DNA of 64,000 nucleotides from Rhizomucor pusillus (GCA_900175165.2 FWWN02000458.1:1-64000); one strand, 5' to 3'; positions 11,036 through 24,604 are shown, numbered from the stretch's first letter. Translations and numbers: made by a program. Notes: generated from the letters alone by a model not told the origin.

Positions 11036-13433
11036 TTACAATCTAGCAATACCATCAGAGCCAACGTTCCACCTGGACTTGCCAGCATGGACGAGGGGCT
11101 TGATATACTCTTGGTATCCATCTGCTACTCTAGTCTGATTTAAAGGTTCCAACTCGGCCATCTCGGTCATACGTTCGTACGCACGACCGTCTTGATCGCC
11201 CAGGGCAGACTGCATCAAGTAATCCGGCAACCCAAACGCATCGACGAGTGCAACAGCTTCGGGTCTAATATCCTTCAACGCTGCAATGTTTGCCTCCTTG
11301 ACCAGCAAGGCTTGCTCTGCCGAGAGATAACCTGAAGTCAAGAAATCGGCCAATTCTTGCTCCATAGTCGAAACGCAAAACAGGATGGCTACTCGTTGAA
11401 GCACAGCCGTCGTCGAATTAGCTGCATTTCCAAAAACAGCCGAGATAAAGTTCGATGCAAGCATGAGCTGACAATGGGCACGGGAGATGCGGTATACTTC
11501 AACAAGCATATCATTCCATGTTTTTTGCTCCACATCAATGGCGCGCACCACCTTCTCTACCATGGACGCAACGCGGTGCTTGAATGCGGAAAGCAGGACT
11601 TCGGGATTCTTGAGTTCAGAGCTGGTTGTGACTGAGCAGCGTGCGTTTGGATTGCTGATGTATTCGATCATGTAGCGTGCGGAAAAGTTGGCATGTTTCT
11701 CAGATACTTTGCCAGCTTGAACAGAGCGGAAGGTCTTTAGGAGGTAGCGAGTCGTTTGCTGTGTCAAAATGTAATTGTCCCCTTCCCACTAAAGAAAATT
11801 GTGAGATATCTGATCCTCCCTCCCCCGTCATCGTCCGATAATAATAACAACTTACGGTTGCCTTTGGCAGCTGATCCTGATAGAAAAGACCTATTCCAGA
11901 AAAGAGCGAGTAGCCGTGACCACCGCATGCTCTTCGGCACTCTTCAATTCCAGCTACACCCATCGTGGTTGTCAAGCTCTTCAAGCCAGAAGACGACGCA
12001 TGAAGATCGGCCAAGTACGAAAAGTCTCCCTGAGCCATTTTAGCTTGGTTTTCATAATACATGCGATGCATCTCGATCGCTGTAAAGTGGCACGCGTACG
12101 CTTGCGCAATGATAGGGAACAGTCGATACTGCTGCGTCATGTAATCAAGAACGGGCGTCTCGACGGTCTTGTTGGCAACCTTTTTGGGATTAGCATCATC
12201 CACGAACTGTGCGCGAATTGCAGAGTAGCGTGTGGCTACGGTAGCTGCACGTGCAAGAACATATCGGGATTCTACATGCGATGGCTCTCCTTGGTCAACA
12301 ACAATAGAAACATTTTAGGAGAGAATAATCAAATTTACCTAGGACGATGTTTGCACGGACAAAAACCATCGTTCCGTAAGCCAACTTTGAGTTTGGAGGC
12401 TTGACATACTCGCCGGTCGCCTTATCGATTTTTGAGTAGCGAGCCAACATGGCAATGTGAGGCACACGAACGCGGTCAAACAGAATGAAGCCATTGTCGA
12501 CGGTGTTGAATCCAAATTTGGGACCGATATCACCCACAGTGATACCAGGCAGCGGCTCGTGCGTCTTTAGGTCGCGGATTTGTACGACGAACGGATGTGG
12601 TCCGTAATCCTTGCCGTTGCTGATAAGTCGTGCCATGACGATTGCGTGGTTGGCTGCAACGCCGAGACCACCAATCCACCACTTGGAAGCAGTAAGCGTA
12701 GGCGAGTTGATAACGAATGTCTGCGTGGCTACGTCGTACGTTGCTGTGGTTTCGAGACCGCGTACGTTGGATCCGTGACCGAGCTTATGAAAAGGATGAT
12801 GAGTTTAAACCTGAAGGTAGGATGGTGTCACAGCAGGAGGAGGAGGAAAACTTACTTCTGTTTGTGCATAACAGCCAATGATTTCATAACGTCTGGCTGG
12901 CTCCAAATATTTCTTTTGCTGCTCTTCCGTGCCTTGATTTTCAAGCGTGGGCATGAACATGGTACGATGAAGACGGAACTTCATATACATCGTGAGTTTC
13001 CAGACAACAATGCATTCTTACATCAACTTACAGGACCGGATTCATCGAATAGCATGTCAGCAATACCCAGCTCCTCAGATGTCCAGTTATGCTTCCTGTC
13101 AATTGACCGCTTTGCTGTCAGTATAACGTCCAAAGAACAGTTGTACGTCGTCACAACCTACTTTACGAGTTCGACTAGACGATTTGCAGCAGCCAGTGCC
13201 TTTTTGAATCGAACATCGCGACCAGTGTAGTATCGATGAGACTTGTCGCCAAGGACGGGGTCGTTTTCGAGTATTTTGAGAATGCGCTCCTTCTTTTCGA
13301 GATAATCATCCCCGTACAATTTGCGCATAAGGTCATTAGAGTCAAAGGAAGCCCTTTTGCGCTCTTGCTCGATGAGATACGTGCCCTGAGGCTCGATGGG
13401 CTTTAGATGTTTAGGAAACCGGACGGGAGACAT
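11036..13433 (-). CDS. Peroxisomal acyl-CoA oxidase
   Basis: First enzyme of peroxisomal beta-oxidation: acyl-CoA + O2 to trans-2-enoyl-CoA + H2O2, FAD-dependent. Six exons (13162-13433, 13032-13095, 12856-12978, 12339-12783, 11856-12289, 11036-11788) join exactly to 696 residues, the usual family length. Family blocks are clear: FRLHRTMFMPTLENQGT, RYEIIGCYAQTE, SKWWIGGLG, FGFNTVDNGFILFDRVRVPH and RRACGGHGYSLFSGI, the last followed in the next exon by the WEGDNYILTQQT block that completes the oxidase core. The C-terminus is ...GIARL; ARL fits the PTS1 peroxisome-targeting consensus. The start is the ATG at 13433 (MSPVRFPKHL); an in-frame stretch above it has no ATG. It is transcribed toward the CCH1 start with a 297-bp gap. 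It stands alone, with no other fatty-acid genes nearby. Confidence 0.95.
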
Positions 13434-14815
13434 GGGGAAAGAAGAAAAATGCAAATCTGATCGATTCCGCCCGCCTGTGCGTATTTTTCTTCTCCACTTT
13501 TATTACCTGCTTACGATATCTAATTTGCTTGCTAAAGAGTTTTTCCGGCGGGCAACGAAAATCCACTATTCACATTGGTCGCGGCGCCGGCGTTGCTTTC
13601 TACCGATTCCTGTAATGCGGTTCCCATGCGAAAATTGCTTACATGCAGTAAATCGAAAGTTGAATTCCGTGCTGCGTGTCATTTTTACAGTGTGTGATGC
13701 TTAACTACTATAGCTCAATACATTGAGTGCTTTGCTGTAAAGCTAAAAACTTTAAAGGTCCCTTTACAAAGAGACGGTTGCAAGGAAATAAGGATAGAGG
13801 AATTAAGAAAAGTGTACCGGATGGCATGAAATCTTTGATCAGGCCACAATGCAATCAACGGAAATAGAAAATTAGATGCGGGGTGCGGCTTGATTGGTAT
13901 GGCTGGTGCTGTGGCAACGCAAGTTCAGTGTCAGTGACGAGTACATATATGTTGGCAGCAACGCGTTGTTAAGGCGAATGCTCGTGTGAAGCGAAAAATG
14001 TTGATCTGCTGTTCTCCATTTTGTAGCTTGTTCCTAAGTGGCACTGCTGTCACTTGCTACTGCTGACAGTTTCTGTGAATTTTGTTGCATAATGCAGTAT
14101 TTCCGGAATGATCTTTTTCCGTACATCGACAAACAGTTGTTTACATTTGCGTGTTTCGCAAAGTCTGAAGATCGAATAATATTACAGTAATGCTCATCAC
14201 AACTCTGTTGTTTCATAAGAAATAACAACTTCGAAAGCTTTGAACAAATTCAAAGACAATTGACGAACCCGTCTCAGAATATGCTCGAGCTATTCGTCCG
14301 CGCGTTTGATCTTGTAGAACTCGGCACAAAATGTGTCTATTGGCAATTATTGGACTGCTAGAGAATTGTCGCAGACATGTAATAAATGGTAGTGGATACG
14401 TTCCTGAAGAATTCTACCTGAACTGCAAGTACCAGATGTTCGTATTTAAAATCCAAAATTTCATATTACGTATATTGCTTGCAACGATAACCTTGAAAAC
14501 ACTCGAAGGACGAAGTTCAGGTCGCATTCATCCTTAGCAATATATAATAACGCCATCTGCTGTGTATGACCAGGATAATAGGTTAAATACGTTACGACAA
14601 AGTAATAAAAGATTTGCTTATCGAGGAGATATGTTTCAGATGTAAAGGGACTGCGGTGGTGGTGAAAGGGCCCAACCCAGAAACCTGGGATATCCCTTCA
14701 TTACTTCTGTGTCGGCAGCCTGTGTTTCAATTCCAACAAGAAATGCGTGATCCAGAATACAGCGCTGTCAGGGGCAGGTTGACGAGCAAAACATAAGGTA
14801 GCTGGCAAGTTTTAC
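13434..14815. other. Divergent intergenic region, no supported gene
   Basis: About 1.4 kb separates the acyl-CoA oxidase start (minus) from the adenylate cyclase start (plus), so it must hold both promoters. Small open frames on either strand (for example 14034-14228 and 14331-14537) have no recognisable product or splice partner. The sequence is A/T-rich with no obvious repeat. Confidence 0.6.
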
Positions 14816-17800
14816 ATGGCACATCAGCAGCAGAACACGACCGGCCACCCAACGAGCGACTCATTTTTCAACCGCGTATTTGGTCATCATTCACCTCATG
14901 ACACTCCTCGTTGTAAGTATTGCGTCGTTTGATTAAAGCGCCAGCAACCCACCCACACTTGCTTGCTGTTTGCTAGCCAGAACACCCACTTCTCACTTGA
15001 CTGCACCGCGGCCAACAACGGCAACAAAGAACTCGTCTTCCTCCTCTCGCCATAGCCGCAACTCGTCCGTCGGCACTTTGCAAACTACCTCACCCACCGT
15101 ATCAGATCTAAGTATAGCACGACGGCGGCGCTCCTTTGACGGGCGCGAAAGCCTCGAGACAAGCAAAAATGCAGAATCGTCTCAACAGCAACGACAACAA
15201 CTAGGTGCACCGCCGCTTCGTCTAGTAACATCGGTTTCATCCAACACACCGGGCAGAAGCAACGATGGATATCCTCATAATAAGAGCTACAGGGAGCGGA
15301 AGGGGTCAGCCCAAGAATCGTTGCTCTTCCCCAGGAGTGACAGGGAGTCCAGCTTCGGATCAGACAGCGACTCCACCACCGCGAGGCGTCGTGAACTGCG
15401 AAGACGGAATTCCGGCGAACCCGTAAAGTGCCAATACCGTAAGTCTTGGCCTGAGGGAACTCTGCAATAATCGCGGCGCATTCATTATATTTTCCATTAG
15501 AAGCATTCGGTACAGCAACACCGCCACCGACAACAACCACAAAGAAACGCCTATTTCGATTTGGCAAGCGAAAAAGTATGTGTGCGACAGATTTTCATCA
15601 TCCTTGAACCGGTGCTAACATGATGGTTTTTCGCTAGCTGGAAACTCGACAGATAGCAGCAGCAATTCATCATCACGTCAGACGACGCGAGCAGCAGCAG
15701 CAGGAACAGAGTTTGACCCAACATCATCCACAACTTCTCTAGCATCGTCCGTACCATCTAATTCTAGTACACTCTACGCATCAACTACACCCAGCATTGC
15801 ATCCTCGGTATCATCATCGAATAATAATCGCAAAAAGTCTGGGGATAATCTCTACCGAATGATACCAGCGCATCCACTTGATCTCGCCTTTACGGATGGT
15901 CACATGCGATATCCGCAGCCACTAAACACGCCCGTGCATCCAACCGAGCGCAGAAAAGACCAACATTCGCATCATCACAATCGAAAGGGGAGAGATAAAG
16001 AACGGAACGATGTGAACAGCAAGGACCACCACCACAATTACCATCATCATCATCATCACGGAGGAAAACCGAAATTAATGAAGGTAAAAAAAAAAAAAAC
16101 AAAACAAAATGGAAGTACTTTAAACATAAAACATTAACCACGTACCTTTTATCCAGGACATTGAGCGTAAGTCGAAACAGGACAACGATCGTTGCTGCGT
16201 GTACTTATGATAGATTTTGGCAGTGGATCAAAACTTTGGAAGTATGGATGGTATTGTAAACCTGGACTACTACAGCATGCTAGATCCTTCTTCAGCAGCG
16301 AAAAGTAAAAGGACGGGTCTTGATGTAATTTTTTCCACTCTAAATTTTCTCACACCTTGCCATGTCAGTCTAATTTAACTTGCGTCGAATATATAGCGTC
16401 GAGGCTCAGATACTACTGCCGAGCAGTGGGCTCCACCCGATAGCTGGGGAGTGCAGTTACCAGTGCTTCAGGATGGAGGCAACAATGTGATTGGCACGCA
16501 GCTGGTTGCAGACGATGAATCTACGTTGTTCGAAGAATATGCTATCGAAGATCAAGAGAAATGGGACGTTCCAAAGAAGAATGCAAGTATCACTGATGAT
16601 TATATATATGGCATAAGTCAGGTCTAATTAATATACACATAGTTTTGCGTCCGTATCTTCCGCCCGGATGGTACCTTTGCCACGGTGCAAGTCCCGGTAA
16701 ATATCACGACTGTCGAGTTACTGAACAAATTGGCTGGCAAATTCTTCTTGCCTGATATGAGCAAATACAATTTGATGATACGTCGTCACAATCAAGGTTG
16801 GAGAAAATATAGACCAAAATCAAACTCGATTTGACCTTTTCCATAGAACGAATACTACATCCCAACGAACGTCCGATCCACATACAAAAGACGCTTTTAG
16901 AGCAGATGGGATACACAGAGCAGGATCGAATTGAAGAGCTCGGCTTGGAAGACAACTCATACCTGTTACGATTTTCCTTTGGACCTAACCTTGCACAGAT
17001 GTTGCATGAAGATCCAGAAATGGTGGTTTCGCGCGATGTAGACCTCCAAGGGCGAAACTTGCCGACAATACCGATATTCCTTTACAAGTACGCCTCCCAG
17101 ATAACGTCGCTTGATTTATCAAGGAATCTCTTGGTGGAAATTCCGGTTGACTTTGCACAGATGTGCAGATCTCTGAAACATCTTTCGTTTGCCGACAATG
17201 AATACCCAAATGTACCCATATCCATACGGCACATTGCGAGTTTGGAAAGTCTTGATATATCAGGAAACAGGATTAAGGACGTGCAGCAAGCGCACCTGGA
17301 AGATTTAAGCAAATTGCAAATCCTGAAAGCATACAACAACCGACTGGAAACCTTACCGACTTGCTTTGCGGCTTTCGAGCACCTGAGCATCTTGTTGCTA
17401 TCCAACAATTCATTCACGACTTTTCCCGACGTTCTTTGCCACATTGTTTGCTTGCAACATTTAGATATCAGCTTCAACAAGATCAGCACTCTTCCGGATG
17501 AAATCGGTGATCTGACAAATTTGGTTCATTTCTACGCTACCGCTAACCGTCTAGCCGGTGCGTTGCCGCCGAGTTTCGGGCGACTTAAAAAGCTCGAGAA
17601 ACTCGACATTCGACAAAATTTAATATCCAACTTTGATGTTCTCAGCGAACTCGATAACCTCCAGGTGCTGCTAGCCGATTTCAACTCGACGAGCGAAATC
17701 AGTTTCGAATCGAGAAACTTGCAGCGCTTGGATATGTACAAGAACCATCTCACCCATTTCAATATCTGTCCAAGCCGATCGCCGTGCAACTTGAAAGAGC

Positions 17801-20800
17801 TGAATTTATCCAACTGCAAACTGTCCTCGTTGCCAGACGACATGTTTATCTCGACTGCAAATTTGGAGATATTGGTACTCGATTGCAACACGCTCACTGC
17901 ATTGCCATCCAGCATCGGGCAGCTCAAAAAACTCGAACGACTCTCTGTGCAAGCCAACAATTTGGAAGTGCTGCCGGAAGAAATTGCAAAATTGAGCGAT
18001 TTAAAGACGTTGGATGTACAAAAGAATAATCTAAAGACATTGCCCAAGGAGATATGGCTCTGCTCGTCGCTGCAAACGCTCAACTGCTCCTCCAATTTAT
18101 TGGAATCATTCCCTCAACCGTACTCTGCGCCGGGGATCGCGCTGCACCTTCCAATCCCGCCCGAAAGCGAGAACAACGTCGTAGCAGCAGCAGCAGCGCC
18201 TTCAGTCGTGCTCGACAACAGCGCACATTTGGGCACGAACGTCGGCCAAGGTATCGTGCCAACGACAAAGACACACGATTTAACAGGCACCGGCGGCGGC
18301 GACTTGAGCGTACGAACACCGCAAGCCATGCCCAACTTTAATCCACCCTCGTTCTTTGCGAGCCCTCGAAACCATCCGCCTCCGCTGTCGCTGTCGCTGC
18401 GAAATCTGTTCTTGGGAGACAACCGTCTCACTGACGAAGTGTGGGCTCCCCTGTCTTGGTTCATCGAGCTGCGCATATTGAATTTATCGTTCAACTATTT
18501 GACTGAAATGCTTCCCGAGGGCTTTTTCCATCAGCACTTGCTCGAGCTGTACATTTCAGGCAACCATCTCACGTCTTTGCCTGCAGACGATATTGAGAAA
18601 CTGAGCTACTTGCGTGTGCTTGCTGTCAATGGAAACAAGCTTCAAACTGTACCGGCGGAGATCGGCAAACTGCGAAGATTGGTGGTCTTGGATGTTGGCA
18701 ACAATACATTAAAGTACAATATTTCCAACTGGCCCTATGATTGGAACTGGCAAGTTGAAAAAAGGAACGAATACGCTTAGTTACAGTATATCTAATCATA
18801 CAATGAATATTAGGAACTGGAACTTGGGACTCAAGTACCTCAATTTTTCGGGCAACAAGCGTTTAGAAATCAAGAGGACGCATCCCGACCATAACAATCC
18901 TAAAGAAAAAGATCTGTCCGACTTTAGTGCACTGACGCGTCTGCGTATGCTCGGATTGATGGATATCACGATGCTGGGAGTATCCGTGCTAGAAGAGTAC
19001 CACGATCGCCGTATCCGCACCTCACCTTCTGAAGTCAACGGGATGAGTTACGGTGTAGCCGACTGGCTTGGTCCAAACGATCATTTGGGTACGTGGGATC
19101 TCGTGATGCCTAAATTCGGCAACAGGGACGATGAAAGCATATTTGCATTGTTTGACGGACGCAAGCAAAGCAAAACGGGATGCAAACTCACAAAATTCCT
19201 TTACGATAACTTTACGTACTATTTCATGAATGAACTGCGACGAAACAAGCAAGATGACACGATCGTTTCAGCCATGCGGCGTACATTTTTGTCGCTAGAG
19301 AAAGGTCTTGCTACGTCCCTGGATGAAGTCGATTCCGGTGCCTCGGCTGTTATCTGCTACATTGCCGGGCACAAATTGCACGTCGCCAACGTCGGCGATG
19401 CCATTGCGGTCATATCTCGCAACAACGGCCAGGCCTCAGAAATCACGCAAAAGCATATCCCACTCAACCCGAGCGAAACGTCGCGTATCCGAGCAGCAGG
19501 CGGATTCGTGTCGAATGAAGGCCGCTTGAATGGCGAATTGCAAGTATCCAGAAGCTTTGGACATTTTCATCTCATCCCTGCGCTGAACGCGAACCCGTAC
19601 GTATCGACCATCATGCTCACTGAAGACGACGAGTTTGTTATCATGGCGTCGCGCGGGCTGTGGGATCACATGTCGTACCAGACGGCCGTGGATATTGCAC
19701 GCACCGAGAAGGATGATATGATGGCAGCTGCGCAAAAATTGCGCGACTTTGCAATCACGTACGGTGCGCAGAGTAACCTGATGGTCATGGTCATCAAGAT
19801 CAGCGATATCTTTGACAAGCGTGACAAGCAGCACAGAACCTTGCGGGGGAACTTGGGCGCTGGCCGTGGTAATCAGGCTGGCGCGGCAGCTGCAGCTGCA
19901 GCTATGGCAATTGATGAAAAGTACAAGCGACGAGGCGGCAAGGATGAAAGCCCCGGAGACTCGGTAAGTGTTTGGACCATAAAAGAGGTATGGGTGCACA
20001 CATGGATTGAACAAATATCGTTAGACTTTGGCCCGCCTTGACCGAGAAGTACCGCCTCCTACAAACCAAGTCGCGCTCGTGTTTACGGACATCAAGAGCT
20101 CCACGCACTTTTGGGAGACGCAACCCGAGAGTATGCGAGCAGCAATCAAGATCCACGACTATGTGATGCGACGGACGCTCCGGAGCGTGGGCGGTTACGA
20201 AGTCAAGACAGAAGGCGACGCGTTCATGGTCTGTTTCCAAAATATCACTGCGGCGCTGCTGTGGTGTTTCACTGTGCAGCTGCAGCTCTTGCAAGTCGAC
20301 TGGCCGGCTGGTATCCTGGACACCGAGGATGGTCGCGAGATTGAAAAGGACAATGTTGTTATCTACAAGGGCTTGTCGGTGCGTATGGGTATCCACTGGG
20401 GCATGCCCGTGTTTGAACGTAACCCGATCACGAACCGTATGGATTACTTTGGCCCGGTCGTCAACAAGGCGAGCCGTATCTGCAACGCTGCGGATGGTGG
20501 CCAAATTTGCGTCTCGTCAGACGTCGTTGCCGCCCTGCGCAACTTTTACGGCGTGTTTGACAATGAGGCGGCAGCAGCGGAGGACCAGGCAACACCAGCA
20601 TCGTCGTCGCTTTCTATGGGCGGTACAATCGATAACAGCATCGTCCGGGAAACACAGCAGCTGAAACGACTCGGTTTCCACATTGTCGAGCTTGGTGAAC
20701 GACGGCTCAAGGGCCTGGAAACTCCTGAAATGTTGAGCTTGGTGTATCCAAAACAGTTGGCAGGACGTATGGAGTTGGACAAGATGGCATCCACGTCCGT

Positions 20801-21329
20801 GTCCGCGCCGCCGCCAGCGCCGCCGCCGCTCAAGCCAGCAGCAGCTGTCGAATCCTCCTCCTCTTCTACACCTACTCCCCCTCCTGAATCATCATCACGC
20901 GCCGTCGCTCCAGTGCGCACCATCGATCCAAGTCTTATCTGCGCGTTAAGTGATCTGGCTATCCGCCTTGAACGTATCACGGCAGGCTCGCTGCAGAAAC
21001 GCCGCGCAGAGTCTCCCGAAGGCGTCATCACAGCAAGCACCGGCCTAGGAAGATGGCTCGATAGACACATGAGGGAAAACGCGTCGGACGAAGAGCTGAT
21101 GGCTTTTATGGAAAACTTTGTAGCTCGTGTAGAGGTAAGCTACTTCAAATTTTTTGGAGTGCAGATATTTACTCTCATGTAGAACGCTGTCTCTACTCTA
21201 TACCTTCAAAAAGTGGGTCAATTTGCTGGCGTCCTGGAAAAGTTGGGCGAAGCCATCGAAGTTGACCCTATGCATGTCCTAAGGGCACTGCAAATGTACT
21301 CTGAAGTGGCTGGCCTCGACGACCACTAG
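14816..21329 (+). CDS. cyr1: Adenylate cyclase (RA-LRR-PP2C-cyclase architecture)
   Basis: Makes cAMP from ATP for PKA signalling; peripheral membrane, regulated by Ras and G-alpha in other fungi. Twelve exons (14816-14912, 14977-15438, 15501-15575, 15638-16083, 16157-16166, 16224-16304, 16404-16582, 16643-16796, 16847-18749, 18814-19963, 20025-21134, 21183-21329) give 1,937 residues. Order: Ser/His-rich N-terminus to ~450; Ras-association domain ~451-540 (FCVRIFRPDGTFATV); leucine-rich repeats ~570-1170, interrupted by a Pro/Ala insert near 975-1040; PP2C-like domain ~1190-1490; class III cyclase catalytic domain from ~1525 (VALVFTDIKSSTHFW with the metal-binding Asp, then VKTEGDAFMV and FGPVVNKASRI); C-terminal tail with a Pro/Ser stretch. 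The PP2C part lacks several metal ligands. Exon 5 is only 10 nt. Two introns (16583-16642, 18750-18813) begin GCAAGT. The start ATG opens the only exon that splices in phase to exon 2. Confidence 0.95.
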
Positions 21330-21485
21330 CAAACAGCAGCAGCACTGCTGGACTGAAAAAGTATACCCGCATTTTTGTTCTTTTTCCCTCGAATATCCTG
21401 TTACCCCCGGCATAGCATATAAGCACCACAAAGCACCACCATTTTATGTACAAGTGTTAGCCAATATAAAACGCACAGGCTACTT

Positions 21486-24400
21486 CTACTGTTTTGCACT
21501 ACTGCTATTGCTTTCGTTCAATTGCCGTCGCAATCGATCCACCTCCTTCTTGAGCGCATCGTTTTCCCGTGCAAACTTGTCCCGTTCTCTGCTGACATTT
21601 AATATGATATGCTGCAGGTGCTCCACAGTCGTAATGATTTCGGCAGAGACAGACGAGGACCGCGAACGATATCTACAGTATATTCAAATTAATTCAATTG
21701 ATATCTCTGTCGCTGTACGCTTCGGACAACTTACGCTTCCTGTGCAGTTTCACTGTGGGAGCGTTTCGAGTCGGACGACGAGGCGCGGCTTCTTGCTTGA
21801 ACGGATCTAGCATCAGAAGATGCTGGCGTGCCATATACCATTGACATGCCGAGCATCATATCTTGCACCAGCGATTTTTGTGCATCTAGCTGTTTCAAGA
21901 GAGTCTCCATATGCGAATGCATCATCTGCGGCATACTGGGATCGAATAACCTTCCTGTTTGTCCTCGCGATAATGACGAGCAAGGGGACGTTGAAGGCGA
22001 ACAGGACAACGATGATTGCGGTGAATCGGCGTGGTGAGCTGTGTCGTGTTTCGCAACATCTCCGGGAGTCGAGCTACCTCCCGTCAACTCGAAACGGCCC
22101 TTCTTGCGGCATTCCGGGGATACTGCCGGGTATTCGCATACTTGCTGCTGTTGTTGCTGCTGCTGTTGTTGTTGCTGAGAGATTTCTTTGTTACCTCCAT
22201 CTCGTTCTTCCTTTTCAACAGAAAAACGACTGACTTTGCCGTGACATGAGGATTCACGAGACACACTAATGGAATTCTCCCTCGATAATGGAAGACTATC
22301 GAACTTGACGTGGAGTTCCTGTGGGCCGTGGATGGACGATTGATTTGATGGAGGTGTCTTGTGTTGTATTTCGAACCGTGATTTCCTCTCTATGGATGCA
22401 AAGTAAGGATAAAAATCCAATTGGTAGCAAGATTCCATGTTTAAACTTACCAGGCAGACTGTCATGGCTAGAAACACGAGCAACTGAAATGGGCCGGATT
22501 TCCTGCGGCGCCGAAGCATGTGTTTGAACGGACATATTGTGCTCTGTACCATCATCGGCTGTACCAGGCGTTGATGAACGTGCAGCGGTTTGATTTACGC
22601 TGAAACGACCTTTCTTCACTTCATTCGAGGCTGGAGCGCTGGATGATATACCCAAACCAGTTGGGGTTTCGTTGGCATCAGCATTTGTTACAGGTGATAA
22701 ATAAGGCGACCCAGGAGGATGATTGTCGTCAGTCGACGGAGACATTGAACGCTGCGATATAGTTGTAGCAGTGTGGTCGCTGTCTCGATTTTCTTCTACT
22801 AGAAATCTTGACTTCTTGACAGGTGCGGGTGCTGCTATTTCAGGCGAAGTTGTGACCGATGAAGGAGGACTTTCGGTATGAGGTGAGCCAGCGTGCGGTT
22901 GCGGTGGATTCCTTATTACTACATCTCCAAAGGAAATATGTTTCTTTGGTGTAGCTGCAGGTATTGGTTCGGTCGAGGACACTGCTTCCTGCAGAGGTGG
23001 GGAAACTTGCTGTGGTTGCTGTTCATCTTTGGCCGGCAAATCACTTTGGGTATCAAAGTCCCACTGTTCCGTGGTCTCAACCGCCACTTGTTTCTGAGGC
23101 ACCTTTTTGTGCGGTCGTTTATCTAAAGGTGGCACGTATGAAAGGACAGATTTGACCAAATAATCTTTCTTCTTGGCTTCTTTGAAGAAAGAGTGCTGCA
23201 GTAATTTTTCGGCGCTTGGCCTATGTAACAAAAAAGTTTAGTCCACATATTATCACAGGAGCTGATCTCAAACTAACCGTTTCTTCGGATCTTTTTGAAG
23301 GCACATGTCGATCATCTCTTTAAAGGTCTTTGAATATTTGTGCTTTGCATGTTCTCGATCCAGCGTCGGCGGCGCATTAGATAGAGTCATCATGAGCACC
23401 TAGATTTGATGTTAATTACTTTCGTATCTATATGCAAGGATTTTTCTAAATTCTAAGGCATACCTTCATGGGCGGATACTTTGCAAACGGTGCATGACCA
23501 GTAGCAAGCTCTATAGCAGTGATACCAAAGCTCCAGATATCTGCTTTGTAGTCGTATCCTGCTTGCTCCATTACTTCAGGTGCCATCCAGCAAGGCTAAA
23601 CGTTACATAAGTTAGTTCCATGGCAACCTTTCTTATCTTGAAGAAAGACTTACAGTGCCCACAAAAGTTTTCCGTAATTCGTTATTTTCTGTGAGAGAGC
23701 TGGATACACCAAAGTCGGCTAGTAAAACTGTGCCCTGCTCATCCATCAACAGGTTGCCTGCCTTGACATCTCTGTGAATGTGACCATTCTTGTGCAAGTA
23801 CACAAGACCCTCCAATGCTTGCTTTAAGATTGTGGCGATACTAATCTCTTCAAATCCATCTGGAAAGGCAGTCTTCATAATATCCAGACATGAACCTACG
23901 ACAAAAATCGGAGTCAATACATATTGTAACATTTCCATCATGATCATTTATCATTGGTGATTACCTCCAGAAAGATAAGGTGTAACAATATGCAACTTGG
24001 ATCCACACACGAACGATCCATAGACCCGGAGGACGTTGGGATGTTTCGATAAGGCCATCAGCGCAGTTTCACGCTTTTAAAAGAAATAAAAAATAAGCAC
24101 AAGCAAATGAGGCATGCGTTTTTGGCTTACGCGTAGTTCATCGATCTGGTTACGTTCAAACATATCCAGATCAATCATCTTGATGGCCACACGCTTGTTG
24201 AGTGGTTTGTAGACGGCCGCATAAACAACTGCAGAAGATCCATATCCTGATATGCCAAAGTTCAGAGAGAATTAATCACAAATGTCTGCTGGTATCGCCC
24301 TCGAGGAGTGCTTACCAATAGGTCTCTGGATATCGAAATCCTCTGGTCGCTGTGCCCAGTTGGACTCTGTCAGCTGCGTTAGCGAGGAGACTGGCAGATT

Positions 24401-24604
24401 TCCAGCTGAACTCAATGGAATGAGCGATTTCTCTGCAGGCTCTTGAGAGTGATGCAAAGAAGGCAGCTTAAAATGCAAGCCTCCATCCATCACGTGCGAT
24501 GATCGTCGTGAGCTCGAAGGATTGGCCGGTGTGGTGGACCCGTTGGTGTCTGATCCACCATGGTTGCTACTGCTGACTAACCGAGGAGAGTTATGTGACG
24601 CCAT
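21486..24604 (-). CDS. STE20-family protein kinase, OSR1/SPAK (Fray) type, with RFx[VIL]-motif tail
   Basis: Ser/Thr kinase of nine exons (24316-24604, 24131-24246, 23965-24073, 23654-23895, 23464-23595, 23278-23399, 22451-23220, 21735-22389, 21486-21672), 873 residues. A Ser-rich N-terminus of ~85 residues leads into the kinase: GYGSSAVVY loop, VAIKMIDLD (catalytic Lys), [12 protein letters not shown] (catalytic loop), [10 protein letters not shown] (DFG), then PCWMAPEVM. It ends near [21 protein letters not shown], the OSR1/SPAK-type boundary. The tail has five R-F-x-[V/I/L] motifs (near residues 475, 542, 599, 649, 693), a glutamine run of about 12 and a final coiled coil. Animal OSR1/SPAK kinases act downstream of WNK in osmotic control; any such role here is inference. 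The start is taken at 24604 (MASHNSPRL); an in-frame upstream start near 24676 is possible. Confidence 0.9.

Noticed and set aside
16032..16068. His-rich stretch (HHHNYHHHHHHGG) as a metal-binding domain in adenylate cyclase
   Set aside because: It is a low-complexity CAC/CAT run in the disordered N-terminus; no evidence for a defined metal site.
20546..21070. Long minus-strand open frame opposite adenylate cyclase
   Set aside because: It is the shadow of the Ser/Pro-rich cyclase tail; composition mirrors the real coding strand.
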